Below are positions 1-6,606 of a stretch of DNA of 7,359 bases, one piece after another. Each line of letters begins with the position of its first letter. Positions within the stretch are counted from its first letter, which is position 1. The notes under the pieces were generated by a model. The model was not told the DNA's origin and made no database searches. It saw only the letters and a list, made by a program, of their open reading frames with translations. The position numbers and the translations under genes are program-made. Origin of the DNA: DASWVC01 sp036401335 (GTDB lineage: Bacteria > Verrucomicrobiota > Verrucomicrobiia > Chthoniobacterales > JAFAMB01); NCBI GenBank assembly GCA_036401335.1, contig DASWVC010000080.1, forward strand, positions 1-7,359, given 5' to 3'.

Positions 1-1050
1 GTCGTCCTCGGCTGAGCCGATCTGGAGCTGCTGCCAGGCGTGCACTTCGTGCACCCAGGAGGGGCTCGGGGCCGGACGGTGCCAGGTCGCACGCCAGCGG
101 CGGTAAACGTCCACACCGGCATGCCAGGCACCCTGGTAAGGCGCGAGGACGACTTCCGTCAGTGCGGCCCCCTGCTCACCCGGGCCGGCAAAAGGGTAGT
201 GAATCGCCTCAAACGTCAGGTGGATCGGCAGTTCGCCAACTTGAGGGGTGGCGGGCGCCCGGCCGTGGTAGGAGTCGAGGTAACCGGGACGCAGCTCGGA
301 AAAGAAACAGACCAGCTCCCCGGCCGACACGTCGTGAGCCCCGGCATACCAACCCTGAGCTCCGGCCGACAGCAGCACAAACCGAGGCAGGAAATGGTAC
401 GCCCCCGGTATTCCCGGATTGCGGGCCCCTTTACCTTCGATCTGCATCGGGTAATTCGTGCCGTAATAGCCGCGTTCGTTCGCCATGCACGGCAGCAGGG
501 GCGTGCGTTTGAAGGTTCCGTAATCGAAGTTTTGGCGTTCCAGGGTGGTCTCACCGAGCGGAAGGCTCACGTCGCCGAGCACCGGCCAACTAAGAGTCGT
601 CACGGTCGCCGCGCTTTGGTTCTCGAGCTGGCCGGCAAAGTGCAGCTCGCCCCGTTGCAGGCTGGCCCGACCGGTGAACCGGATGGGCAGGCGTTCCCCG
701 GACTGGAGGTGAAGTTCTTCCCAGGTGAATGTCGCCGTGCGGCGGTCCTCCGAAACTTCGACCCCGCCAAGGCGGCATTGCAGGCCGTTAACAGGTCCGT
801 ACAGCCGGTCCGGCAAAGTGACGTAAGCACGAAAAGATTGGCCCAGGGCCGCCCGGCCCTGAATGTCCCAACCGGTGCGCTGGGAACGCAGGCCGAGCAG
901 CGCGCCGGTGACGGCGTCGAACGTGGCACGGGTTTGATCGTCTTCCAGGACGACGGTTTCCTGGCCGGCCCGGGGGTTGAACCAATCCTCCGAACGGGGG
1001 GAACCCGGCACGGAGGAGGTTGTTGCAGAAGCTGAAGGAGGGAGTGGCAT
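1..1050 (-). CDS. Glycoside hydrolase-like protein, DUF6259 type (N-terminal 350 residues; C-terminus beyond left edge)
   Basis: The frame is open from an ATG at 1050 to the window edge, giving exactly 350 codons without a stop. Residues about 30-320 look like a beta-sandwich of the galactose-mutarotase-like kind that precedes the catalytic barrel in many glycosidases; 'DAVTGALLGLRS' (45-56) is the typical opening of such a domain. The stretch 'WHAGVDVYRRW' (309-319), followed by 'WVHEVHAWQQLQIGSAEDD' (332-350), resembles the entry into the barrel of DUF6259 proteins, which often carry a VHSWQQ-like motif. This is recall of the family, not a search. The catalytic part lies outside the window, so no active-site residue can be named. 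There is no signal peptide: the N-terminus is Pro/Ser/Thr-rich and not hydrophobic, so the protein is probably cytoplasmic. It starts 17 bases after the MalG-type permease and is last in the visible operon. It probably processes the imported sugar. A different GH family remains possible. Confidence 0.72.
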   Translation of the reverse strand, partial: MPLPPSASATTSSVPGSPRSEDWFNPRAGQETVVLEDDQTRATFDAVTGALLGLRSQRTGWDIQGRAALGQSFRAYVTLPDRLYGPVNGLQCRLGGVEVSEDRRTATFTWEELHLQSGERLPIRFTGRASLQRGELHFAGQLENQSAATVTTLSWPVLGDVSLPLGETTLERQNFDYGTFKRTPLLPCMANERGYYGTNYPMQIEGKGARNPGIPGAYHFLPRFVLLSAGAQGWYAGAHDVSAGELVCFFSELRPGYLDSYHGRAPATPQVGELPIHLTFEAIHYPFAGPGEQGAALTEVVLAPYQGAWHAGVDVYRRWRATWHRPAPSPSWVHEVHAWQQLQIGSAEDD

Positions 1051-1067
1051 AGATGAAAAAGCGTTGG

Positions 1068-2003
1068 TTACCCTTTGACCGCTCCGGCGGTGAGACCGGC
1101 GATGAATTGGCGTTGAAGGACCAGGTAAACCGCCAGGACCGGCCCGATGGACAGGACCAGGGTGGCGAAGAGCTGGGGAAACCGGGTCTCGAATTGGTTG
1201 ACGAAAAAGGCCTGCAACCCCAGAGGCAAGGTTTGCAGGTCAGGGTTGTGGATGAACACGAGGGCAAGGAAAAATTCATTCCATGCTTGGACGAAGGTGA
1301 AGATTGTCACCGTCGCGAGGATGGGCCGGGACAACGGCAGAACCACCCGCCAGAACGTCATCAGGCGTCCGCACCCGTCCATGCGGGCGGCGTCTAACAG
1401 TTCCACGGGCAACTGGTCGAAGTACGTCTTAAACAGGAAAACGGCGAGCGGCAGGTTCCCGGCGGTGTAGGGCAGGATCAAACCCAGCAAGTTGTCCGCC
1501 AGCCTGGCCCTGACCACGATGACGTACAACGGGATGATGTAGATCTGCACGGGAATGGTCAGGAGCAGAACGAAAGCGAGGTAAACTGCTTTACGGCCGG
1601 GGAACCGTCCACGGCTGAGGGCAAACGCCGCGGTTGACGCCGTTCCCAGGGTCAACAAGACCGTGCCGGCCGCCACCACCAGGCTGTTGCCGGTAAATCG
1701 CGGGATGCGGGCCTCCTGCCAAGCCAACCGGTAATTTTCCGGATGGGCCGGGCGCGCCCACCCGACGGGGTCGGCCATAAAGCCGGAGTCACTTTTGAGC
1801 GAGCCGGCTGTCATGAGGAAGAATGGGTAAACGACTGCCAGCGCGGCAATCAGCAGGACGCAATACCGGACCGCGGTCGCGATGGGGCGGCGCAAGGAAC
1901 GCGTCGCCGGAGCTTTCCTGCCCAACGGAATGGCCGACGAGGCGGTAGACGATTTAAGCTGCACGTCCGGAAGGTTGGCGCCCGAACGTCCAGAGGAGCG
2001 CAC
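1068..2003 (-). CDS. Carbohydrate ABC transporter permease, MalG/AraQ type (CUT1)
   Basis: Inner-membrane permease subunit of a CUT1 sugar importer (family BPD_transp_1). It is 311 residues from the GTG at 2003. Hydrophobic segments lie near 43-65, 106-128, 138-163, 170-192, 227-249 and 278-296, the usual six. The cytoplasmic loop that docks on the ATPase is visible as 'DAARMDG' at 204-210, the EAA---G motif with D for E. The C-terminus 'RQFIAGLTAGAVKG' is a hallmark of MalG-type subunits. The first 35 residues are unusually long and polar and overlap the upstream permease by 50 bases. An in-frame GTG at 1964 would cut the overlap to 11 bases and is an equally plausible start. Neither has a Shine-Dalgarno sequence. 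It pairs with the MalF-type subunit just upstream. The sugar cannot be read from the permease. Confidence 0.95.
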   Translation of the reverse strand: MRSSGRSGANLPDVQLKSSTASSAIPLGRKAPATRSLRRPIATAVRYCVLLIAALAVVYPFFLMTAGSLKSDSGFMADPVGWARPAHPENYRLAWQEARIPRFTGNSLVVAAGTVLLTLGTASTAAFALSRGRFPGRKAVYLAFVLLLTIPVQIYIIPLYVIVVRARLADNLLGLILPYTAGNLPLAVFLFKTYFDQLPVELLDAARMDGCGRLMTFWRVVLPLSRPILATVTIFTFVQAWNEFFLALVFIHNPDLQTLPLGLQAFFVNQFETRFPQLFATLVLSIGPVLAVYLVLQRQFIAGLTAGAVKG

Positions 2004-2910
2004 CGGACAAGGCGGCGATCAAGCCCAGCATGATGACGGACAACGCCGCAGCGTACCCGAACTGGTTGAATTGGAACGCCTGGAGGTAAACCTCAATCAT
2101 CGCCACATTGGTGGCTTTGACGGGCCCGCCCTGCGTCATGACGTAAATCAAGTCAAACACGCTGAAAGCGCCGAGGCTGGACAGCAGGACGTTGACGGCC
2201 GTAAAAGGTTTCAGCAACGGGACCGTGATACGCCAGAAACGTTGGAAGGCATTGGCCCCGTCCAACGCGGCCGCTTCGTGCAGTTCGGGAGGAATGGATT
2301 GCAGGCCCGCCAGGTAGATGACCACGTGAAAACCCGTCCATTTCCAGAGGTCGACGGCAATTACGGCGGGGAGGGCTGTTTCCGGCGTGCCCAGCCAATC
2401 CCGTCGCCAATCCCCTAACCCGACGATGGCCAACGTGGCATTCATAGCGCCGTAGTTGTAATTGAAGATCAGGGTCCAAAGGACCCCAATGGCCACGAAA
2501 CTGAGAACGACCGGCATGAAGAACAGGCTGCGAAACAACGCCCGGCCGCGCAACGGGCCGTGCAGCAGCACGGCCAGGAGCAACGAAAGGCACGTCTTGC
2601 CGGTGACGGTCGCCAGGGCGTACCAGCCGTTATTGGCCAGGGCGGTCCATAAGTCCGCGTTTGTAAATGCTTCGCGAAAGTTTGCCAAGCCCACAAAACG
2701 GAGCGGGCTGAACCCATCCGCTGCAAAAAGGCTCAGGCCCGCCTCCACCAGGATCGGAAGGTAGCTGAACACCCCTAGTAACAGCACGGCGGGGGCAAGC
2801 CAGGGCACCCACCCCAACCCGTCCAGGCTCCAGGCCCGGGTGCCGGGCGCCCGCGGCGAGGGGGCATTGCCGACGTTGCCCGGAGAAAGCTTGACGGCTT
2901 GGGTGCGCAT
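1954..2910 (-). CDS. Carbohydrate ABC transporter permease, MalF/UgpA type (CUT1)
   Basis: First permease subunit of the sugar importer, 318 residues from the ATG at 2910. About 35 cytoplasmic residues precede six predicted membrane segments near 36-58, 92-117, 124-146, 180-204, 236-258 and 284-308. The EAA loop is well conserved: 'EAAALDGA' at 212-219, followed by 'FWRITVPLLKP' (225-235). This is the coupling helix that contacts the ATP-binding subunit. 'YVMTQGGP' at 255-262 is another family signature. The first periplasmic loop is short, as in UgpA/LacF-like proteins and unlike the large MalF P2 domain of E. coli. It starts 17 bases after the substrate-binding protein stops, and its 3' end overlaps the start of the second permease, suggesting coupled translation in equal amounts. 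Confidence 0.96.
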   Translation of the reverse strand: MRTQAVKLSPGNVGNAPSPRAPGTRAWSLDGLGWVPWLAPAVLLLGVFSYLPILVEAGLSLFAADGFSPLRFVGLANFREAFTNADLWTALANNGWYALATVTGKTCLSLLLAVLLHGPLRGRALFRSLFFMPVVLSFVAIGVLWTLIFNYNYGAMNATLAIVGLGDWRRDWLGTPETALPAVIAVDLWKWTGFHVVIYLAGLQSIPPELHEAAALDGANAFQRFWRITVPLLKPFTAVNVLLSSLGAFSVFDLIYVMTQGGPVKATNVAMIEVYLQAFQFNQFGYAAALSVIMLGLIAALSGALLWTFGRQPSGRAA

Positions 2911-2927
2911 GCCAGATCGCGGATCGC

Positions 2928-4274
2928 CTAAGTGGCGAAATGGTAGCCGTTTGCCTGCAACCGTTCGAGGGTGGTTTGCAGGGTGCCGGCCAACGCCTCC
3001 GCTTTGAGCCGGCCGGCCAACCCGGCCTGCAAGCCTTCCTGCAAAGCTTTCGTGATTTCCGGTGGATAAAACCAGTCGAGGTAGGTGACCATCTTCGAGA
3101 TCTCGCCTTTTTCCTTCTGGTAGATCGGGTTATCGGAAGGGCTTACCTGCGCGTTGACCGGCACCGCCCCACCGTTAATGGCAAGTGACTGGCGGCTGCT
3201 GGCGTCGCTGCTCAGAAAATCAACCAGATGAAGCGCCGCTTCCTTGCGTTCCGGAGTGATCCGGGACGGAACCGTCAGCACGGTGCCTGGGCCGCCCGGG
3301 TATTGCGAAGTCACCGGCCGATCCATCAACTTCGGCATCAGCATGAAATCGAGTTGAAGATCCGGGCTTTGCGCTTCCACCAGCGGCTTGGCGATCGAGT
3401 CGTGGAACAGGTAAAAACAGGCTTTGCCGGTTTGGAGTTCGGACTGGGCGTTCGGAAAATCCAGGCCGAACACGCCGGGACTGAAAAGGTGGTCACGGGA
3501 AAACCGAAAGACCAGGTCGATCCCTTCCACCACGTCGGAATCCGTGAACTTGCCTTTGCCGGACAGGATTTCCGCGGTGCGTTCAAGGGACCGGTTGCCG
3601 CTGGTCTGCGCGAACGTGGTGAAAAACCAGACCGGCCACATGTAAACGACTTTGCCGGGGTGGGTGAAAGCGTGGACGCCGTTTTGGCTGAGCGCCGCCG
3701 CAACCTGCTTCAGCTCGTCGTAGGTGGTGGGCAACGAAAGCTTATGCCGGTCCAGAAGGGCCCGGTTCGCAAACACCACAAACCCACCGGCCGCACCGTT
3801 CGGAACTCCCCAGAGGTGGCCGCCAACGGTGAAGGGCGTCAGCGCCTCGGGCAGGAACCGGGCCTTGTAGGGCACGTCATCGAACGGCAGAACCGCGTTG
3901 GCCATCGCGTACCGGCGCAGATCCTGCCCGTTGAGCATCAAGACGTCGACCTGTTCGCCGGCGGCTTGCGCGGCGGTGTACATGGCCACGAACTTTTCTT
4001 CCGGGTACAGGATCAGCTTGGTCGCGACGCCCGGGTTGGCCGCGGAAAAGGCATCCAGGAGCTTCGGAAGGGCTTTGTCCGGAGCGGCGCCCGATTGACT
4101 TACCAGGACCAGCGGCCCGGTGTACGGCTTTGCTGATTGCCCGAAACTGGACCGGGCAAATGAAGGAGCCAGCGTGGCGAGCCCGGCAAGCACGCCGGCC
4201 TTGGCGGATCGACGGAAAAAGGTTCGCCGGTTGACGCAGCGGTGGTCGGTCGCAGTGAACGGATTCGCAGTCAT
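2928..4274 (-). CDS. Sugar-binding protein of ABC importer (SBP_bac_1 family) with Tat signal
   Basis: Periplasmic solute-binding protein that captures the sugar and delivers it to the two permeases. It is 448 residues from the ATG at 4274, usual for cluster B sugar binders. The N-terminus has a twin-arginine signal: R16-R17-T-F-F-R, then a hydrophobic stretch from about 26 to 38 and a likely cleavage near 40-47, so the protein may be exported folded. No lipobox cysteine is visible. The family fold shows as 'LLDAFSAANPGV' (72-83), 'LWGVPNGAAGG' (154-164), 'LPTTYDELKQVAAAL' (181-195), the hinge region with 'GKACFYLF' (283-290) and 'AALHLVDFLSSD' (346-357). An open frame extends upstream to 4511, but that part lies inside the regulator gene and lacks family features. 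The ATG at 4274 places the signal right at the N-terminus, 31 bases after the regulator stop. The ligand is unknown; the many Trp/Tyr residues (for example W213, W216, W401, F402, Y403) would suit sugar stacking. Confidence 0.94.
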   Translation of the reverse strand: MTANPFTATDHRCVNRRTFFRRSAKAGVLAGLATLAPSFARSSFGQSAKPYTGPLVLVSQSGAAPDKALPKLLDAFSAANPGVATKLILYPEEKFVAMYTAAQAAGEQVDVLMLNGQDLRRYAMANAVLPFDDVPYKARFLPEALTPFTVGGHLWGVPNGAAGGFVVFANRALLDRHKLSLPTTYDELKQVAAALSQNGVHAFTHPGKVVYMWPVWFFTTFAQTSGNRSLERTAEILSGKGKFTDSDVVEGIDLVFRFSRDHLFSPGVFGLDFPNAQSELQTGKACFYLFHDSIAKPLVEAQSPDLQLDFMLMPKLMDRPVTSQYPGGPGTVLTVPSRITPERKEAALHLVDFLSSDASSRQSLAINGGAVPVNAQVSPSDNPIYQKEKGEISKMVTYLDWFYPPEITKALQEGLQAGLAGRLKAEALAGTLQTTLERLQANGYHFAT

Positions 4275-4305
4275 GGGAGGGGAACAGGGAGGCGGCACCA
4301 CCGGT

Positions 4306-5337
4306 CTAAGGCACAGCCTCGGACGGTGGAGCGGTGGATTGACGGATTTTGAGGTCGGCGTTGAAGGAAAGGGTAGCGCCGGGCAAGCTGGGATCGGCAA
4401 CTCGGGCAAGGATGGCTTCCATGGCTTGCCGGCCCATTTCATAGACCGGCTGAGCGACGGTGGTGAGTGGAGGATCGATGAAGGCAGCCATCTGGATGTC
4501 GTCGATGCCAACCACCGAAACGTCGCCCGGCACGCGGAAACGGAGCCGTTTCAAAGCGGAAATCGCCCCGATGGCCGCCAGATCGTTGGCGGCCACGATG
4601 GCCGTCGGGGGTTTGAGGGACGCCATCAGGGTTTGCGCTCCGTGAATCCCGTCGACAAAACCGAATCCGCCCTCCACGAGGTACCGCCGCGTGATCCGGG
4701 CTTCCTTGAGCGCCTGCCCGTAACCGGTAATTCGAGCGGCGCAAATGCCTTTGCTGGGGGGCGGGGTGATAAACGCAATCCGACGGTGGCCCAGTCCGGC
4801 CAGGTGCGCCGTAGCCAGACGCGCAATCTCCGCGTCGTCGATTTCTACGGCCACCACGTCCGGGTGAGCCCGCCGCGGGCCCATCGTCACCACCGGCGTT
4901 TTGGCCGCCGCCAGTTCTGCCAAAAGCCGGTCGGCTTCCGCGTTTTCAGAAACCGAAACGACCAGGAACCCGGCCGCCCGGTGCCGTCGCAGAAGTTGGA
5001 GGTACTGGATTTCCTTGGCGCAATCCTCGTCGGAATTGCACAGGAAAAGGGAATAACCGTTGCGATGGGCGGCATCTTCCGCGCCCCGCACAAACTCGGG
5101 AAAAAACGGGTTGGTGATGGTCGGGATCACCACGCCGACCGTCTGGCTGCGCCGCGCGCGGAGGCTGCTGGCAAGTCCGTTCGGGTGGTAGTTGAGGCGC
5201 GCGACAATGCGGCGGATGCGAACCCGCGTGGGCTCGGAAATGCCGGGTTTGTCGTTGAGCACCGCGGACACGGTTTGGATGGAGACTTTTGCCGCGCGCG
5301 CAACCTCAGTGATGGTGATGTTCCGGGGATTTGGCAT
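4306..5337 (-). CDS. LacI-family transcriptional regulator of the sugar-import operon
   Basis: Full-length 343-residue LacI/GalR-type repressor. The N-terminal helix-turn-helix spans about 7-27 ('ITITEVARAAKVSIQTVSAV'), followed by the hinge helix 'PNGLASSL' (52-59), whose L59 is the leucine that wedges into a central CG step of the operator in this family. The sugar-binding, periplasmic-binding-protein-like core begins at 'QTVGVVIPTITNPFF' (64-78) and includes 'HLAGLGHRRIAFI' (178-190), R202, N251-D252 and 'VGIDD' (276-280), positions that in relatives contact or border the effector. It is the first gene of the operon and lies 28 bases downstream of a perfect palindrome, so autoregulation is likely. 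The effector is probably the sugar imported by the downstream genes or a breakdown product. Start at the ATG at 5337 gives the usual short lead before the HTH; no Shine-Dalgarno sequence precedes it. Confidence 0.96.
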   Translation of the reverse strand: MPNPRNITITEVARAAKVSIQTVSAVLNDKPGISEPTRVRIRRIVARLNYHPNGLASSLRARRSQTVGVVIPTITNPFFPEFVRGAEDAAHRNGYSLFLCNSDEDCAKEIQYLQLLRRHRAAGFLVVSVSENAEADRLLAELAAAKTPVVTMGPRRAHPDVVAVEIDDAEIARLATAHLAGLGHRRIAFITPPPSKGICAARITGYGQALKEARITRRYLVEGGFGFVDGIHGAQTLMASLKPPTAIVAANDLAAIGAISALKRLRFRVPGDVSVVGIDDIQMAAFIDPPLTTVAQPVYEMGRQAMEAILARVADPSLPGATLSFNADLKIRQSTAPPSEAVP

Positions 5338-5352
5338 CAGCGTCCGCCCATC

Positions 5353-5368
5353 AAGTGAACGTTAACAT
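5353..5368. promoter_or_regulatory. Second, imperfect operator-like site
   Basis: This site repeats the core TGAACGTT exactly 12 bases from the copy in the perfect palindrome (5356-5363 against 5368-5375). Its 16-bp frame has 6 of 8 symmetric pairs and it overlaps the perfect site by 4 bases. A centre-to-centre distance of 12 bp, slightly over one helical turn, could let two dimers sit nearly side by side. It could also be a degenerate remnant. Confidence 0.5.
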
Positions 5369-5380
5369 GAACGTTCATGT
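5365..5380. promoter_or_regulatory. Probable LacI-family operator (perfect 16-bp palindrome)
   Basis: ACATGAACGTTCATGT is a perfect palindrome with a central CG step, the shape bound by LacI-family dimers (compare the AACGTT core of PurR sites). It lies 28 bases before the regulator ATG and touches the -35-like hexamer at 5378-5383. The natural ligand is the LacI-family protein encoded next to it. Binding is inferred from sequence shape and position. Confidence 0.8.
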
Positions 5381-5402
5381 CAATCCGGCGCACAAATGTC
5401 AA
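5374..5402 (-). promoter_or_regulatory. Candidate sigma-70-like promoter of the sugar operon
   Basis: On the minus strand TTGACA occurs twice, at 5402-5397 and at 5383-5378. From the first copy a 17-base spacer leads to CATGAA (5379-5374), which matches the -10 consensus at only three of six positions. That -10 lies inside the perfect palindrome, so repressor binding would block polymerase. The -35 match is exact; the -10 is weak and the promoter is therefore tentative. Confidence 0.4.
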
Positions 5403-5473
5403 CGATTTTCCAACCTCCCCCCACCCGAACTGGCAAGGCCGCCGGCCGCGTTTTCGCCCAGCCGGCACTCCCT

Positions 5474-6154
5474 TCAAGGGCTGGTGCGGCGCACGACGCC
5501 GACCTGGCGGCATTGGCTCAGCAGGAGGCACGACGCGCATTTCGGCTTTGCACTGGTGCAGATGAATTTCCCGAACGGCACCAGCCGTTCGTTCAGTTCA
5601 ATCCAATATTTTTCCGGCAGCTTCACGGCCAGGGCTTTCATGGTTGTCTCGGGTGCCGAGGTCGCGACGTAACCCCAGCGGTTCGTGATCCGGTGGACGT
5701 GCACGTCGACGGCAATGGCGGGACGGTTGAAACCGACGGCCAACGTCAGTGCGGCAATCTTCGGGCCGACCCCCTGAAAGGCGGTCAGGCCCTCGAACGT
5801 CCCGGGCACGACCCCGCCATGTTCGTCCACGATCCGACGGGCCAAGCGTTTCAGGTCCCGGGCTTTCGGTTCAGGAAAGGTGGCGCCCCGCAGGAGTTCA
5901 ATCAGTTGCGGTTCTTCGAGCCCGGCAAGGGCCTCCGGGGTGCGCGCAACTGCAAAAAGCCGCAGACAAACCGGGGTGGTTGTTTCGTCGCGGGTTCGAG
6001 CCGAAATCAGGCTGGCCACGAGTTGTTCAAACGGTGAACCATAGCCGCGGTCCCGCAGGTCGAACATGGCGGCTTTGGGCAGGCCGGCGCACGCCCGGCG
6101 CAAGCGGGCGAAAACCTCGTCGATATTGAAGATCTCCTTGTCGGACGCTTGCAT
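5474..6154 (-). CDS. nth: Endonuclease III (bifunctional DNA glycosylase/AP lyase)
   Basis: Base-excision repair enzyme that removes oxidised pyrimidines and cleaves the resulting abasic site. It has 226 residues (E. coli Nth has 211). The helix-hairpin-helix reads 'LTAFQGVGPKIAALTLAV' (123-140) with catalytic lysine K132; the catalytic aspartate is D150 in 'AIAVDVHVHRITNRWGY'. The 18-residue spacing equals that of K120 and D138 in E. coli. The C-terminal 4Fe-4S loop is intact: C199, C206, C209 and C215, in the C-X6-C-X2-C-X5-C pattern. One notable change is R53 in 'SARTRD' where E. coli has Q41, the residue that helps fill the gap left by the flipped base; the spacing to the lysine (79) is identical. 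The ATG at 6154 starts 2 bases after the acetyltransferase stop, so the two genes are probably co-transcribed. A more distant paralogue with other substrate preference is possible. Confidence 0.95.
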   Translation of the reverse strand: MQASDKEIFNIDEVFARLRRACAGLPKAAMFDLRDRGYGSPFEQLVASLISARTRDETTTPVCLRLFAVARTPEALAGLEEPQLIELLRGATFPEPKARDLKRLARRIVDEHGGVVPGTFEGLTAFQGVGPKIAALTLAVGFNRPAIAVDVHVHRITNRWGYVATSAPETTMKALAVKLPEKYWIELNERLVPFGKFICTSAKPKCASCLLLSQCRQVGVVRRTSP

Positions 6155-6156
6155 TC

Positions 6157-6606
6157 TCAGAGGTGGCGGACGAACCGGCTTCTGTGCACGGGTTGAAAAC
6201 CGTGGCGTGCGTAGAGCGAAACCACGCGCTGGTGGGCGGCATCCACTTCGACGTCAAGCGCCTGCCAGCCGCGTTGCCCCGCGGCGGCAACCACGGCCTT
6301 GAGCAACCGGGTGCCCACTCCCCGTCCGCGCCACGCCGGCTGCACGTAAAGTTCTTCCAACCAACCGCTCCGGCCACCGTGCTCCAAGCTGAGAATGCTA
6401 GCGGCATAGGCGACTCCCACGGCCGAGCCGTCGCAAACCGCGGTGAGCAGGAAGCCGTGCTGGGGCTGCGCCTCAAGGGTGCGCAGGACGGAGAAGAGCG
6501 CATCGGGAGAAGTGGGGATGCCGTGTTCCCGAAGCTGCGCCTCAAACAACGCCACCAAGGGGGCAAGCTGCTCCGCGTTAAAGGGTTGGATATCGATCTC
6601 GTTCAT
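6157..6606 (-). CDS. GNAT-family N-acetyltransferase
   Basis: Small cytoplasmic protein of 149 residues that should transfer an acetyl group from acetyl-CoA to an amine. The full single-domain fold is present: beta strands around 'GFLLTAVCDGSAVGVAYAAS' (51-70), then motif A, 'LEELYVQPAWRG' (83-94), running into the pyrophosphate-binding loop R93-G-R-G-V-G98, and the terminal 'AALYARHGF'-like element seen here as 'VVSLYARHGFQPV' (128-140). 'HGGRSGWLEELYV' suggests close relatives annotated as GCN5-related acetyltransferases of unknown substrate. It is first in a two-gene unit with nth. Its start at the ATG at 6606 faces the plus-strand genes across a 140-base spacer. The substrate cannot be deduced: an amino acid, a polyamine, an antibiotic or a protein N-terminus are all possible. 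Confidence 0.93.
   Translation of the reverse strand: MNEIDIQPFNAEQLAPLVALFEAQLREHGIPTSPDALFSVLRTLEAQPQHGFLLTAVCDGSAVGVAYAASILSLEHGGRSGWLEELYVQPAWRGRGVGTRLLKAVVAAAGQRGWQALDVEVDAAHQRVVSLYARHGFQPVHRSRFVRHL

Larger units (their letters stand above)
5338..5473. other. Intergenic region between nth and the sugar operon
   Basis: The 136-base spacer follows the nth stop and precedes the regulator gene on the same strand. The half next to the regulator carries the two operator-like sites and the two TTGACA hexamers. The half next to nth is very G+C-rich and holds short inverted repeats, but no stem followed by a T-run, so termination of nth transcription is not evident. Read-through from nth into the sugar operon cannot be excluded. 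Confidence 0.6.

Noticed and set aside
40..1035. Long plus-strand open frame of 331 codons
   Set aside because: It is antisense to the hydrolase gene, whose protein has coherent domain features. The plus-strand translation is Arg/Gly/Pro-rich with no family resemblance, as expected of a G+C-rich shadow.
3228..4136. Plus-strand open frame of 302 codons
   Set aside because: Antisense shadow of the substrate-binding protein gene; its composition is low in hydrophobic core residues and rich in Arg/Gly.
4275..4511. 79-residue N-terminal extension of the substrate-binding protein
   Set aside because: It overlaps the regulator gene in another frame, is Pro/Ser-rich, and would bury the Tat signal inside the protein.
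4120..5358. Plus-strand open frame of 412 codons across the whole regulator gene
   Set aside because: Longer than the real gene opposite it, but without recognisable motifs; the LacI-family protein on the minus strand is complete and unambiguous.
5458..5484. Inverted repeat CCAGCC/GGCTGG at the end of nth as a terminator
   Set aside because: The loop is 15 bases, the stem only 6 pairs, and no T-run follows on the minus strand.
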